Below, in pieces: positions 50,949-58,541 of a DNA stretch of 64,000 bases (position 1 is the first letter of the stretch; each line of letters opens with the position of its first letter). Source of the DNA: Salinadaptatus halalkaliphilus (GTDB lineage: Archaea > Halobacteriota > Halobacteria > Halobacteriales > Natrialbaceae); contig NZ_RBZW01000055.1 of assembly GCF_006543045.1 (NCBI RefSeq), positions 124,001 through 188,000 of the forward strand. Reading direction: 5' to 3'. The notes under the pieces were generated by a model, which had not been told where the DNA came from, ran no database searches, and saw only the letters and a list, made by a program, of their open reading frames with translations. The position numbers and the translations under genes were made by a program.

Positions 50949-51512
50949 TCAGGCGACCCGCGTCGCGAACTCGAGGGTGAACGCCTCGACATCGTCCCAG
51001 TCGGTGTACTCGTAATCTCGAGACGTATCGGTGTCGCGGCCCGTCTTACCGGCGATGTGACGCATTACGAACCGAGTGAGCAACCCGTACTCGCTGTACT
51101 TCAACGCGCCCGCGACCGAGAGCGTCGTATCCGGATTCCAGCCCGTCTCCGCGAGAAACGCCTCGAGCAGATCCGTCGCCGGTCTCCGATCCTCGGGTGC
51201 GTCGTGGGCGGCGGTCAAACTCACCGAGAAGAACGCCGAGGGGAGGCGATTCAGCGTCTCGCGGTGTGAGCGGACGAACGCGGTGGCGTTTCGCTGGTGG
51301 GAGCCGCGGTGGATCGAGGCGCCGACGACGACGCCATCGTAAGAGCCGACATCGAGGTCGGCGGGGACCGCCGCGAGATCGACGCGGTCGACCGCGTCGC
51401 CCTCGCGCTCGAGCACCGCCCGCATTCGGTCGGCGATGGTCGCGGTTTGGCCCTCGCTCGAGGCATAACAGACCAGTACTCGCGTCCCGTCGCTGTGGTC
51501 GGCTGTCGACAT
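50949..51512 (-). CDS. Flavodoxin-domain protein (HemG-like)
   Basis: A 187-aa protein with a flavodoxin fold. The FMN phosphate loop is VLVCYASSEGQTATIADRM, followed by GVVVGASIHRGSHQRNATAFV. The C-terminal phrase ALKYSEYGLLTRFVMRHIAGKTGRDTDTSRDYEYTDWDDVEAF is similar to the menaquinone-dependent protoporphyrinogen oxidase HemG. A real role in haem synthesis is not proven. The ATG at 51512 (MSTADHSDGTRV) fits best; the longer open frame adds 43 basic residues. Confidence 0.88.
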   Translation of the reverse strand: MSTADHSDGTRVLVCYASSEGQTATIADRMRAVLEREGDAVDRVDLAAVPADLDVGSYDGVVVGASIHRGSHQRNATAFVRSHRETLNRLPSAFFSVSLTAAHDAPEDRRPATDLLEAFLAETGWNPDTTLSVAGALKYSEYGLLTRFVMRHIAGKTGRDTDTSRDYEYTDWDDVEAFTLEFATRVA

Positions 51513-51710
51513 ACGGAACGAACGCGGCCTGGCCTCTTCAATCGATCCGCGTCTCGCCGTTCCAACATGATCGCCCGCAGCGGTGGTGGCGAGCGTCATC
51601 GGTTGGTTCTTCGGTCGCCGCCGACCGGAAGCGGGCCCCACTCGAGGGGAACGGGTCAGTTAACCTGACAAATACGAGACGCTTTTGTAGTCGGCTGTCC
51701 AAGGGTGGAT

Positions 51711-52127
51711 ATGGGTCGTCTTGGCATCCTCCTCCTCAAAGGCCTGGGCGTGTTGGTCCTCGCGATCGTCGCGTTGAGCGTCCTCGCGAGCATTCTCGCA
51801 ACGATCGTTAGTATCGCGTTCGGTGTGGCGTCGCTCGTCGTCACGCTCGTCGTCCTCGGTCTCATCGGGTTGGGGATCGTCGGGCTGGCGTCGTTGCTGT
51901 GGGGTGACGGCACCACCGACGAGATCACTGCTGGAACGTCTCGGCAACGCAGCGAGCCCGCCGATCCCGAATCCCGGGTCCGATCGGCCTACGTCGAGGG
52001 CGAACTCACCGAAGCCGAGTTCGAACGCGAACTCGACCGCGTACTCGGCGAGGACGGTCCCGACTTCGAACGCCAGTACGATAGCTCGCGGTCCCGGTCG
52101 CGAGAAACCGAGCGGTACAACCAATAA
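51711..52127 (+). CDS. Membrane protein with C-terminal SHOCT domain
   Basis: A 138-aa protein. Residues about 7-66 form two or three closely packed hydrophobic helices. After a short Ser/Thr/Glu-rich linker the C-terminus carries a SHOCT motif (VRSAYVEGELTEAEFERELDRVL), a short helical domain of about 30 residues found at protein ends. Function is unknown; SHOCT domains may support oligomerization. I take the ATG at 51711; a GTG two codons upstream is also possible. Confidence 0.75.
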   Translation: MGRLGILLLKGLGVLVLAIVALSVLASILATIVSIAFGVASLVVTLVVLGLIGLGIVGLASLLWGDGTTDEITAGTSRQRSEPADPESRVRSAYVEGELTEAEFERELDRVLGEDGPDFERQYDSSRSRSRETERYNQ

Positions 52128-52138
52128 GAGCGCCGAAG

Positions 52139-52954
52139 TTAGGACGGCCGTTGGACGACCGCCAGCGGATCGTAGCTATCCTCGAGCAGCAGGCGGGCGA
52201 ACCAGCCCGAGACGCGAGCGAGGAGGTTCAGTGCATGCAGCGTCGCCAGTAACAGGACGACACCGAGTCCCGCGGCGACGAGCGCTTCTGATAACGTCGT
52301 CACTTCCCAGTAGCCAAGCGTGACGACGGCGTCGAAGCCGACCAGCAGGTAGTTCCAGCCGAGATACAGCGTCTGGTGGAACTCGGGGGCGCGTTCGGAG
52401 ACGACGCCGACGTACAGCCCCGGCTGGTCGTAGTACAGCGGCAGCATCAGCAGGCTCACGGCCGTCGAGAGCCCCGTCACTACGAGCGCGAACGAGGCCA
52501 CCCCCAGGACGAATTTCGCGGGTAGATAACACACCGCCGTCCACGTCTTCGGATCGGAGACCACCGACCAGCACGCCTCGAGAGCGGTCTCGCCAGCGAG
52601 GTCGGTCTTGGGCTCGATGTCGACCGCGAGCATCGTCGCCGTCAGCCAGCGTTCGAAGCCGGCGATGCCAAGCGCGAGCGCCAGCGTGACCGCCAGGATC
52701 GGCACGCCGACGACGAGTCCGATGATGGTGACCGAGAACCCGATGCCGACCGAGAACGCGACCGTCACGAAAACGAAATACGCCAGTCCGAGCGGAAACG
52801 CCAGCAGGAGATACGCCAGATTGCGATAGGTCTGGCGCTCGAACGGGACCGCGAGAAATCGCTTGCAGCCCGCCCCCACCCGGCCGAAGCGATCGCCGGT
52901 CGCCGTCGCCACGGACCGTGACATATCGATGGTGACTGCCCCGGCCGCGTACAT
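52139..52954 (-). CDS. Sensor-domain (PF13796-like) membrane protein
   Basis: A 271-aa protein with four to six transmembrane helices. It matches the sensor domain family: F-E-R-Q-T-Y-R-N-L-A-Y-L-L-L-A-F-P-L-G, the central YFVFVTVAFSVGIGFSVTIIGLVVGVPIL, and the cytosolic DPKTWTAVCYLPAKFVLGVASFALVV. It has no kinase domain. In haloarchaea such proteins stand next to an HTH regulator and small membrane proteins, as here. A paralogue is at 54605. An internal ATG at 52924 (MSRSVATATG) may be the true start. Confidence 0.8.
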   Translation of the reverse strand: MYAAGAVTIDMSRSVATATGDRFGRVGAGCKRFLAVPFERQTYRNLAYLLLAFPLGLAYFVFVTVAFSVGIGFSVTIIGLVVGVPILAVTLALALGIAGFERWLTATMLAVDIEPKTDLAGETALEACWSVVSDPKTWTAVCYLPAKFVLGVASFALVVTGLSTAVSLLMLPLYYDQPGLYVGVVSERAPEFHQTLYLGWNYLLVGFDAVVTLGYWEVTTLSEALVAAGLGVVLLLATLHALNLLARVSGWFARLLLEDSYDPLAVVQRPS

Positions 52955-53055
52955 AAACGTTGGCCTCGAGTTGGCGATCGAACAACTCCTCGTGGGGATA
53001 CAGTGTGTCGGGTGCCGATCGCACAGCCGATGGACGATCGGGGCGCATCGACCAA

Positions 53056-53141
53056 TGATACGGTTTACTGTAAGTCATTTCCGGCGCACCCGCGACCCGG
53101 ACGGCGGTTGCGCCGGTAAATCGTTACAGCAATCCGTATGA
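53056..53141. repeat. Family-1 palindromic repeat, copy 11
   Basis: TGATACGGTTTACTGTAA left and TTACAGCAATCCGTATGA right, inner arms CCGGCGCACCCGC against GCGGTTGCGCCGG. It lies in the divergent region between the sensor-domain gene and the HTH gene, so here it is not at a gene end. Confidence 0.9.
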
Positions 53142-53173
53142 ACCATGTCGGTCGCCATCGAACGCGGAACGTA

Positions 53174-53521
53174 ATGAGCGACGACGCTGAGGCGGACGTC
53201 GTCGATGTCCTCAGCGACGACTATATGTGGACGATCCTCGAGCGGACCCGCGAGGAACCACAGTCGGTCGACGCGCTGAGCGACGCCTGCGAGGCCGATC
53301 CGTCCACGATCTACCGACGGATCGAGCGGCTTCAGGCTGCCGACTTGCTCGAGGCCCAGCAGAAACTCGATCCCGGGGGTCACCACTACAAGGTCTACAG
53401 CGCCCGTCTCCAAGAGGTTCGCATCCGCCTCGACGACGACGGCTTCGACGTCGACGTCGATCGCACGCCGACCGAATCGGCCGCCGACCGCTTTACCAGA
53501 CTCTACGAGGGGTTCAAATGA
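53174..53521 (+). CDS. Winged helix-turn-helix transcriptional regulator
   Basis: A 115-aa ArsR-like regulator. DDYMWTILERTREEPQSVDALSDACEADPSTIYRRIERLQAADLLEAQQKLDPGGHHYKVYSARL is a complete wHTH with its wing. It ends in a short tail (TESAADRFTRLYEGFK). The stop overlaps the ATG of the next membrane gene by 4 nt, so it is co-expressed with the two small membrane proteins. Together with the two sensor-domain genes it forms a local cluster. The start at 53174 (MSDDAEADVV) is chosen over 53138, which is in the tail of the upstream palindrome. Confidence 0.87.
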   Translation: MSDDAEADVVDVLSDDYMWTILERTREEPQSVDALSDACEADPSTIYRRIERLQAADLLEAQQKLDPGGHHYKVYSARLQEVRIRLDDDGFDVDVDRTPTESAADRFTRLYEGFK

Positions 53522-53895
53522 TCGGGGCGATCACCGCAGGCGTCGGCCCGATCGGCGTTTGGACGGGCGACTCGAGCGCCACCGTGGCGGCGCCACTGCA
53601 GCAGGTCACCGGTGGCTCGCCGGCGGTGGTTCTGTTGGTGTTCGTCGCGTTACTCGTCGCTACGGCGCTGTCGCTGTATCTCGCCGTGCGACTCTATCGG
53701 GGCTATCGTGGCGGCGGTGGTATCGGTATGCTCGTCCTCGGAACCGGGCTGGTGTTGCTGACGACGGTCCCGATGGTCCTCAGGCTGGTCCTCTCGAACG
53801 TCCCTATCGGACCGATCTGGCGGGAGGTCATCGCAACGGCCGTCCAACTGCTCGGCCTGGTGCTCATCCTGGGGGTGGTCTATGGTCGTCGCTGA
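53518..53895 (+). CDS. Small membrane protein, DUF7521-like (first)
   Basis: A 125-aa protein with a non-cytoplasmic N-terminal segment and three predicted helices (about 35-60, 70-90 and 102-122). It begins in the stop of the HTH gene and overlaps the next gene by 14 nt. Haloarchaea often have such three-helix proteins (DUF7521 in my memory) next to an HTH protein. Its function is unknown; it may convey a membrane signal to the regulator. Confidence 0.7.
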   Translation: MIGAITAGVGPIGVWTGDSSATVAAPLQQVTGGSPAVVLLVFVALLVATALSLYLAVRLYRGYRGGGGIGMLVLGTGLVLLTTVPMVLRLVLSNVPIGPIWREVIATAVQLLGLVLILGVVYGRR

Positions 53896-54166
53896 CCCCG
53901 CCGTCGTGCTGTTCGCGACGGCGCTTGCGACCGCCGTCCTCGGCGCTGTCGTCGCCGGCCTCGCCTACCAGGGGGCTCGGCGAAACGACAGCGCGACGAT
54001 GCGGTATCTGGCCATCGGCATCGCCTGTATCGCCGTCGGCCCCTTCCTCGTCAGCTACGGCCTCGCACCGCTCGTGGCACTCTCCGAAGCGGCGACGCTG
54101 CTTGGCGTCCTCTGCGTTACGATCGCCGGCTTGCTCGCGATTCTCTACTCGCTCGAGGCGACGTAG
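53882..54166 (+). CDS. Small membrane protein, DUF7521-like (second)
   Basis: A 94-aa protein with three predicted helices (about 5-28, 38-60 and 66-92), shorter than the preceding gene but with a similar pattern. It overlaps that gene by 14 nt (start at 53882), so they are translationally coupled. R-R-N-D-S-A-T-M-R-Y-L-A-I-G lies between helices 1 and 2. Function unknown. Confidence 0.7.
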   Translation: MVVADPAVVLFATALATAVLGAVVAGLAYQGARRNDSATMRYLAIGIACIAVGPFLVSYGLAPLVALSEAATLLGVLCVTIAGLLAILYSLEAT

Positions 54167-54174
54167 CACCGCGC

Positions 54175-54318
54175 TCAGTCGAACCGTTCGAACTGCGCGT
54201 GCCCGCACGAACAGTTGGCCGATCCGATCGGTCGGATCCGCCCGCCGCCGACGATTTTGGATGCGTACACGGATCCACACCGCTCACAGACGGTCAAGAG
54301 ACGTTGCTGGTCGCTCAC
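54175..54318 (-). CDS. Zinc-finger micro-protein (47 aa)
   Basis: A GTG-initiated minus-strand frame of 47 residues. It has two Cys pairs: C-E-R-C-G at residues 11-15 and C-S-C-G-H at 36-40, with a basic middle (KIVGGGRIRPIG) and an aromatic tail (AQFERFD). The spacing is that of the C-x-x-C-G zinc-finger micro-proteins of haloarchaea, a set of small proteins with regulatory roles in biofilm, motility and metabolism. It is convergent with the DUF7521-like gene, 8 bp from its stop. The short length explains why gene callers would miss it. Confidence 0.7.
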   Translation of the reverse strand: MSDQQRLLTVCERCGSVYASKIVGGGRIRPIGSANCSCGHAQFERFD

Positions 54319-54604
54319 CGTTCGATCCTGCTGTCAACCCAGATCCGCTGCCCTGAACATCTTCTTATATATTCTATCCACTACTGGCCAGATCTGCCGA
54401 CCGTCGGTGGTCACTATACACAGCCGTTCATGCGCATCGTCGCCGATACCGGCTGGTGATTGCAGTATCGCCCCCTTCTACGACCGTCGTCTCGTCCGAA
54501 CCCGACATCCGGAGTATTTCCTACTTATTTGTTTCGCCGAGTGGATCGATCGACAGTCCGTGGCGCCGGTTTAGGGACATGCCAGCCGTCGACCCACCTG
54601 AAGC

Positions 54605-55237
54605 ATGTCGACCACCACTCGATCCCACGATCGACCGCCGCGGACGATCGCTCGAGAACTCGCCGCCGCACCGATCGATCCCCTGACGTACCGTTCGCTA
54701 GCCTACCTTCTGCTCGCGTTTCCGCTCGCCGTCATTTACTTCACCGTGGCGGTTACGGGCGCGTCGTTGACGCTCGGTCTGAGCGTTACCCTGCTCGGGC
54801 CGCTCGCGCTCGTCGCGACGTTGCTGGCGTTCGTCTCGCTCGCCTGGCTCGACGGCGCGCTGACGGAAGGACTGCTCGAGGCCGAGGTCGCACCCGCGTT
54901 CCCGACCCACGACGACGGCGTCGTCCCGTTCTTGACGGAGTTATTCCTCGGGCGCGGGACGTGGCTCGGCGCGGTCTACCTGCTGTGGAAGACGCTGCTC
55001 GGGTTCGTCGCGTTCGTCGCTATCGTCACCGCGTTGTCCCTCGCCGCGAGCCTCCTGGCCGCGCCACTGTTCTACGGCGACCACGTCGTCGTCGGGACCT
55101 ACAGTGTCCACACGCTCGAGCGGGCACTCGTCGCGTCGGCCGGCGGCCTCGCCATCGGCTACCTGACACTAGTGCTTGTGAATCTGACCGGCCGCCTCGC
55201 TGCCGTGGTCGCATCGGCGCTGTTGACGCCGGAATAA
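54605..55237 (+). CDS. Sensor-domain (PF13796-like) membrane protein, paralogue
   Basis: A 210-aa protein that starts MSTTTRSHDRPPRTIARELAA and continues with D-P-L-T-Y-R-S-L-A-Y-L-L-L-A-F-P-L-A, which matches Q-T-Y-R-N-L-A-Y-L-L-L-A-F-P-L-G of the protein at 52139. It then has four hydrophobic helices and a cytosolic loop (GRGTWLGAVYLLWKTLLGF) at the same place as in the paralogue, and is shorter by one loop. The two paralogues face outward from the HTH cluster. Function unknown, sensor role inferred from the family. Confidence 0.78.
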   Translation: MSTTTRSHDRPPRTIARELAAAPIDPLTYRSLAYLLLAFPLAVIYFTVAVTGASLTLGLSVTLLGPLALVATLLAFVSLAWLDGALTEGLLEAEVAPAFPTHDDGVVPFLTELFLGRGTWLGAVYLLWKTLLGFVAFVAIVTALSLAASLLAAPLFYGDHVVVGTYSVHTLERALVASAGGLAIGYLTLVLVNLTGRLAAVVASALLTPE

Positions 55238-55472
55238 CGGGGCTGCTGTACCGAGATTCGGTCCAATGCAGGCGGTCGCGGCCGTCCCGAGATTGATGGA
55301 CAACGGTCCGTGTGAGTTGCGCCCGTATCGAGCGCAGAACATGCCTACTGTAATCAGGCCGTCACCCGATAGGGCACCGTCGCCGCATACAGTTCGGTCG
55401 CACCCGTGACGAAGAAGGCGCCGCCGACAGTTGCAAGGAGTCCCGTCACGAGTACAGGTGCAACCCGTCCTG
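55238..55472. other. Gap after the sensor-domain gene
   Basis: Only a possible 40-aa minus-strand frame (55354-55476) is seen here, listed separately. The rest of this stretch shows no codon bias and no recognisable element. Confidence 0.35.
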
Positions 55473-55476
55473 TCAT
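55354..55476 (-). CDS. Possible small membrane peptide or gene relic
   Basis: A 40-codon frame (MTGRVAPVLVTGLLATVGGA then FFVTGATELYAATVPYRVTA) with a hydrophobic helix. Its ATG is formed by the end of family-1 repeat copy 12. On the far side of that repeat, on the same strand, the sequence still reads VLQLGFVAGALLGGVLI. The repeat could therefore have split a small membrane gene. No start signal was seen, so this may be a relic. Confidence 0.35.
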   Translation of the reverse strand: MTGRVAPVLVTGLLATVGGAFFVTGATELYAATVPYRVTA

Positions 55477-55557
55477 ACGGATTGTTGTAGCGTTTTACCG
55501 GTGATCACCGACCCCGTCCGGGTGATCACCGGTAAAGAACTACAACGGTCCGTATCA
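55473..55557. repeat. Family-1 palindromic repeat, copy 12
   Basis: TCATACGGATTGTTGTAG left and CTACAACGGTCCGTATCA right, reverse orientation relative to copy 6. The inner stem TTTACCGGTGATCACCG/CGGGTGATCACCGGTAAA is the same sequence type as copy 6 but with a loop. Confidence 0.88.
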
Positions 55558-55851
55558 GAACCCCACCCAACAGGGCGCCAGCGACGAAACCGAGTTGAAG
55601 CACCAGTCGATCCTACGCGAGGTCGAACGACGATCGGTCTGGGCTCGTTCATGCTGTACCCGGCGCGGTGGTGACACCGTATTCGACTATTTCCGATCGG
55701 CCGATCCGGTTGACTGGATACAGACCGATCGGTCGATCGATAGCGGACAGCACGCTGCCGTCACCCCGTCCCTCCCGCACCCGGTACATCCACATTATTG
55801 ATTGTAATATAAACCATCCAACAGGAGTTATATTTCCCGGTCGCGTTCGAC
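55558..55851. other. Gap between two palindromes
   Basis: No gene is recognised. On the minus strand near 55560-55620 a short hydrophobic frame is visible (see the entry at 55354). The end (about 55795-55830) is AT-rich (ATTGTAATATAAACC), a possible promoter, with an unclear target. Confidence 0.35.
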
Positions 55852-55937
55852 TCATACGGTTTACTGTAAGTCATTGCCGGCGCACCCGCGACCCGGGCGG
55901 CGGGTACGCCGGTAAATCGTTACAGCAATCCGTATCA
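55852..55937. repeat. Family-1 palindromic repeat, copy 13
   Basis: TCATACGGTTTACTGTAA left and TTACAGCAATCCGTATCA right. The inner stem is CCGGCGCACCCGC/GCGGGTACGCCGG with one mismatch. It lies directly before the oxidoreductase start at 55940, so its outer end would fall within the gene's promoter or leader. Confidence 0.9.
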
Positions 55938-55939
55938 GT

Positions 55940-57407
55940 ATGGCAACGACAGACAAGTCCCCGGGTGTGGAAGCCTTCGAACGGCTCTCGAGCGACGCCG
56001 TCCAATCCCTCACCAACGAATTCGGCGGCGACGTACTGACACCGTCCGACGGGGCCTACGAGGAACACCGCCAGGTGTGGAACGGTATGATCGACAACTA
56101 TCCGGCGATCATCGCCCGCTGTGTCGATGTCGACGATGTCGCGATAGCGGTGACGTTCGCTCGAGAGCAGGGGGTGATCGTCGCGGTCCGTGGCGGCGGG
56201 CACAACGTGGCCGGCACGGCGATCCGCGACGGCGGTCTCGTTGTCGACCTCGAAGAGATGAACGGCGTTCGCGTCGATCCCGACACCCGGACGGTTCGCG
56301 CGGAGGGCGGCGCGACGCTGGGGCACCTCGACAGGGAGACCCAGCGGTTCGGACTTGCGACCGCACTCGGCGCCGTCTCGGAGACCGGAATCGCTGGGTT
56401 GACGCTCAACGGGGGCTACGGTCACCTGAGTCGCCAGTACGGGTTGGCGCTGGACGGGCTGGTCGGCGTCGACATCGTCACGGCCGACGGCCAGGTCCGA
56501 ACCGCGACCGCCGAGCAGAACGCGGACCTGTTCTGGGCCGTCCGCGGTGGCGGCGGCTGTTTCGGCGTCGTGACCGCGTTCGAGTACGCACTTTACGACG
56601 TCGGTCCCGAGGTGTACACGCTCTTTACGTGGTTCCACGGCGACGATACGGCCGACGTAATGGACGCGTTCCAGGAGTGGACAATCGACGCGCCTCGAAA
56701 AGCGGGCATACTCGTGTTCACCGCCCACGTCCCCGAACTCGAGGAATACCCCGAGGACTCGTGGGGCGAACCCGCGCTGGTCTTTCTCGGTTCCTATCGC
56801 GGTCGCGTCGGCGAGGCCGACGGCGTGGACGAAGCCAACAGCGTCGACGAGGCTGAACGCGTGTTCCGCCCGCTGTACGAGCGTGCGACGCCCATCGTCG
56901 ACATGAGCGGGCCGATGCGCTACGTCGATCTGCAGTCGATGCTCGACGAGGACTATCCCGACGGACTCCGGTACTACTGGAAGTCGATCTACCTCACGGA
57001 ACTCACCGACGAGGTCGTCGATCTCATGGCTCGGTACAACGAGTCGGCACCGTCGGCGCTCTCGACGATCGATCTCTGGTACCTCGAGGGCGCGGTCGGC
57101 GAGGTACCCCGAGACGCGACCGCGTTCTGGCACCGGGACAAGCCCTACATGCTCAACGTCGAGGCGAACTGGGAGGAGGCGGTCGACGACGACGCGAACG
57201 TGACCTGGGCGCGGGAGGCGATCGCCGAGGCACGGACACTGTCGGTCGCCGGCGGCGGATACGGGAACTTCCCGGGGATGAACGAAGCCCCCGCGAAAAC
57301 AGCTCTACGGCGACAACCTCGAGCGACTGGTGGACGTGAAGACGGCCGTCGATCCGGCGAACACGTTCCCGACGAACGGCGCCATCAGGCCTCGGACGGC
57401 CGAGTAA
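55940..57407 (+). pseudogene. FAD-binding oxidoreductase (berberine-bridge type) with C-terminal frameshift
   Basis: A flavoprotein of the BBE/6-hydroxynicotine oxidase-like family. The FAD site is RGGGHNVAGTAIRDGGLVVDLEEMNGVRVDPD, with the His that is bicovalently or singly bound in many members. G-L-T-L-N-G-G-Y-G-H-L-S-R-Q-Y-G and a Gly-rich VRGGGGCFGVVTAFEYALY follow. The substrate domain is at about 215-420. Near the C-terminus the frame breaks: at the A4 run at 57296-57299 one base too many shifts the frame. In the corrected frame it would end YGDNLERLVDVKTAVDPANT then FPTNGAIRPRTAE. Uncorrected, the reading frame runs on to 57520. Confidence 0.85.
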
Positions 57408-57464
57408 ACGCTGGCTGGAGACGATGCCGTGGAATCGCTGTGGCAGTATCGAGAGCCGGACCCA

Positions 57465-58298
57465 CTACGACAGCGACGTCAGCGAAATCTCGCCGGTGTT
57501 CGCTTCGAACCGCAGCGTAGGGCCGCCATCGCCGAGCGTCCCGACGAGCATGTCGTCGCTTCGGGTCGACTCGGCCAGTTCCAGCCCGGACGAATCGACG
57601 GTACCGGTGTTGGTCTGGGCGTGCAGTTCGGCGTCGATATCGGGATCGATCGCGGCCTCGATGGTGCCGGTCGTCGTCGTGATCGCCGTGTCGCCGTCGA
57701 TCGCCGGCACCTCGAGGTCTACCTCACCGGTCGTCGTGTGAACGTCCTCGAGGGCCTCGACGTTCGAGATGTCGACACGGCCGGTGCTGGTTCGGGCGCC
57801 GACCGCGCCATCGACGCCAGCGATGTCGACTTCACCCGTGCTGGCCTCGACTGTAAGGTCGCCGACGACCTCCCTAACGGCCACCCGGCCGACGCTGGCG
57901 TCGATTCGCTCGAGGGCCAGTTCGGCCGGCAGGTCGATGTCGAGATTCATCGTCGGCTGGTTCTGGAACCAGCCGTCGCGTCCCTCCCACTCCGAGCGCA
58001 ACTCGAGGCGGTCGTCGTCGCGTTCGGTTCGGAAGACGAGCTCCTCGAGGTCGGTGCGGATCGAACTCGACTGCTTCTCGACATCGACCGCGAGGTCGTC
58101 ACGGTCGGCGCCGACGACCGATATTTCGCCGACGCTGCCGTGGACGGCCACTCGTTGCGCGCCATCGGGTGAAATCGTCTCGGAGCGTGCGGTTCGGCGA
58201 CCGACGAACGGTGTCATCGAACTACAACCGGCGAGCGCGGTTAGTCCGCCTGCACCGACGGCCGCGAGCAGTCTTCGTCTGGTCGTGTCCGTGCTCAT
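57465..58298 (-). CDS. DUF4097-type Tat lipoprotein
   Basis: A 277-aa lipoprotein. The signal is MSTDTTRRRLLAAVGAGG and the lipobox T-A-L-A-G-C. The body is a repetitive beta-helix-like array, with the pattern DLTVEASTGEVDIAGVDGAV, ARTSTGRVDISNVEALEDVH, TTTGEVDLEVPAIDGDT, and ITTTTGTIEAAID as consecutive turns. This is typical of DUF4097 (putative adhesin) proteins. The start at 58298 places the twin-arginine correctly. Function unknown, cell-surface location inferred. Confidence 0.85.
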   Translation of the reverse strand: MSTDTTRRRLLAAVGAGGLTALAGCSSMTPFVGRRTARSETISPDGAQRVAVHGSVGEISVVGADRDDLAVDVEKQSSSIRTDLEELVFRTERDDDRLELRSEWEGRDGWFQNQPTMNLDIDLPAELALERIDASVGRVAVREVVGDLTVEASTGEVDIAGVDGAVGARTSTGRVDISNVEALEDVHTTTGEVDLEVPAIDGDTAITTTTGTIEAAIDPDIDAELHAQTNTGTVDSSGLELAESTRSDDMLVGTLGDGGPTLRFEANTGEISLTSLS

Positions 58299-58407
58299 AC
58301 GAGTACGCACGACCCGCGACACCCTTAACCCGGGCAACCAACTGGCGACCGATCAACCGACCCCTGGTAGTTATATATGCGAGTCACCGACTGCACCGAG
58401 GTGTTTA

Positions 58408-58522
58408 TGTGTACTGTCGGGTAGCAGTCAGTGAGACATCGGTCACGAATGCGCGGCCGTTCCCGAGGGCCACGGCCGCAGGAGCACGACCGATCTTCGA
58501 ATAGTTCTGTCCGACAGTGTGA
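58408..58522. repeat. Family-2 palindromic repeat, copy 3
   Basis: TGTGTACTGTCGGGTAGCAG left and AATAGTTCTGTCCGACAGTG right. The inner arms ACATCGGTCACGAATGCGCG and GGCCGCAGGAGCACGACCGA match those of copies 1 and 2. It lies between the exporter gene and the DUF4097 gene. Confidence 0.82.
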
Positions 58523-58541
58523 TTACCTCTCGAGCGAGCGA

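Noticed and set aside
2625-55937. A CRISPR array built from the repeated palindromes
   Set aside because: Copies are kilobases apart, lie in different orientations and have no uniform spacers; no cas genes are present.
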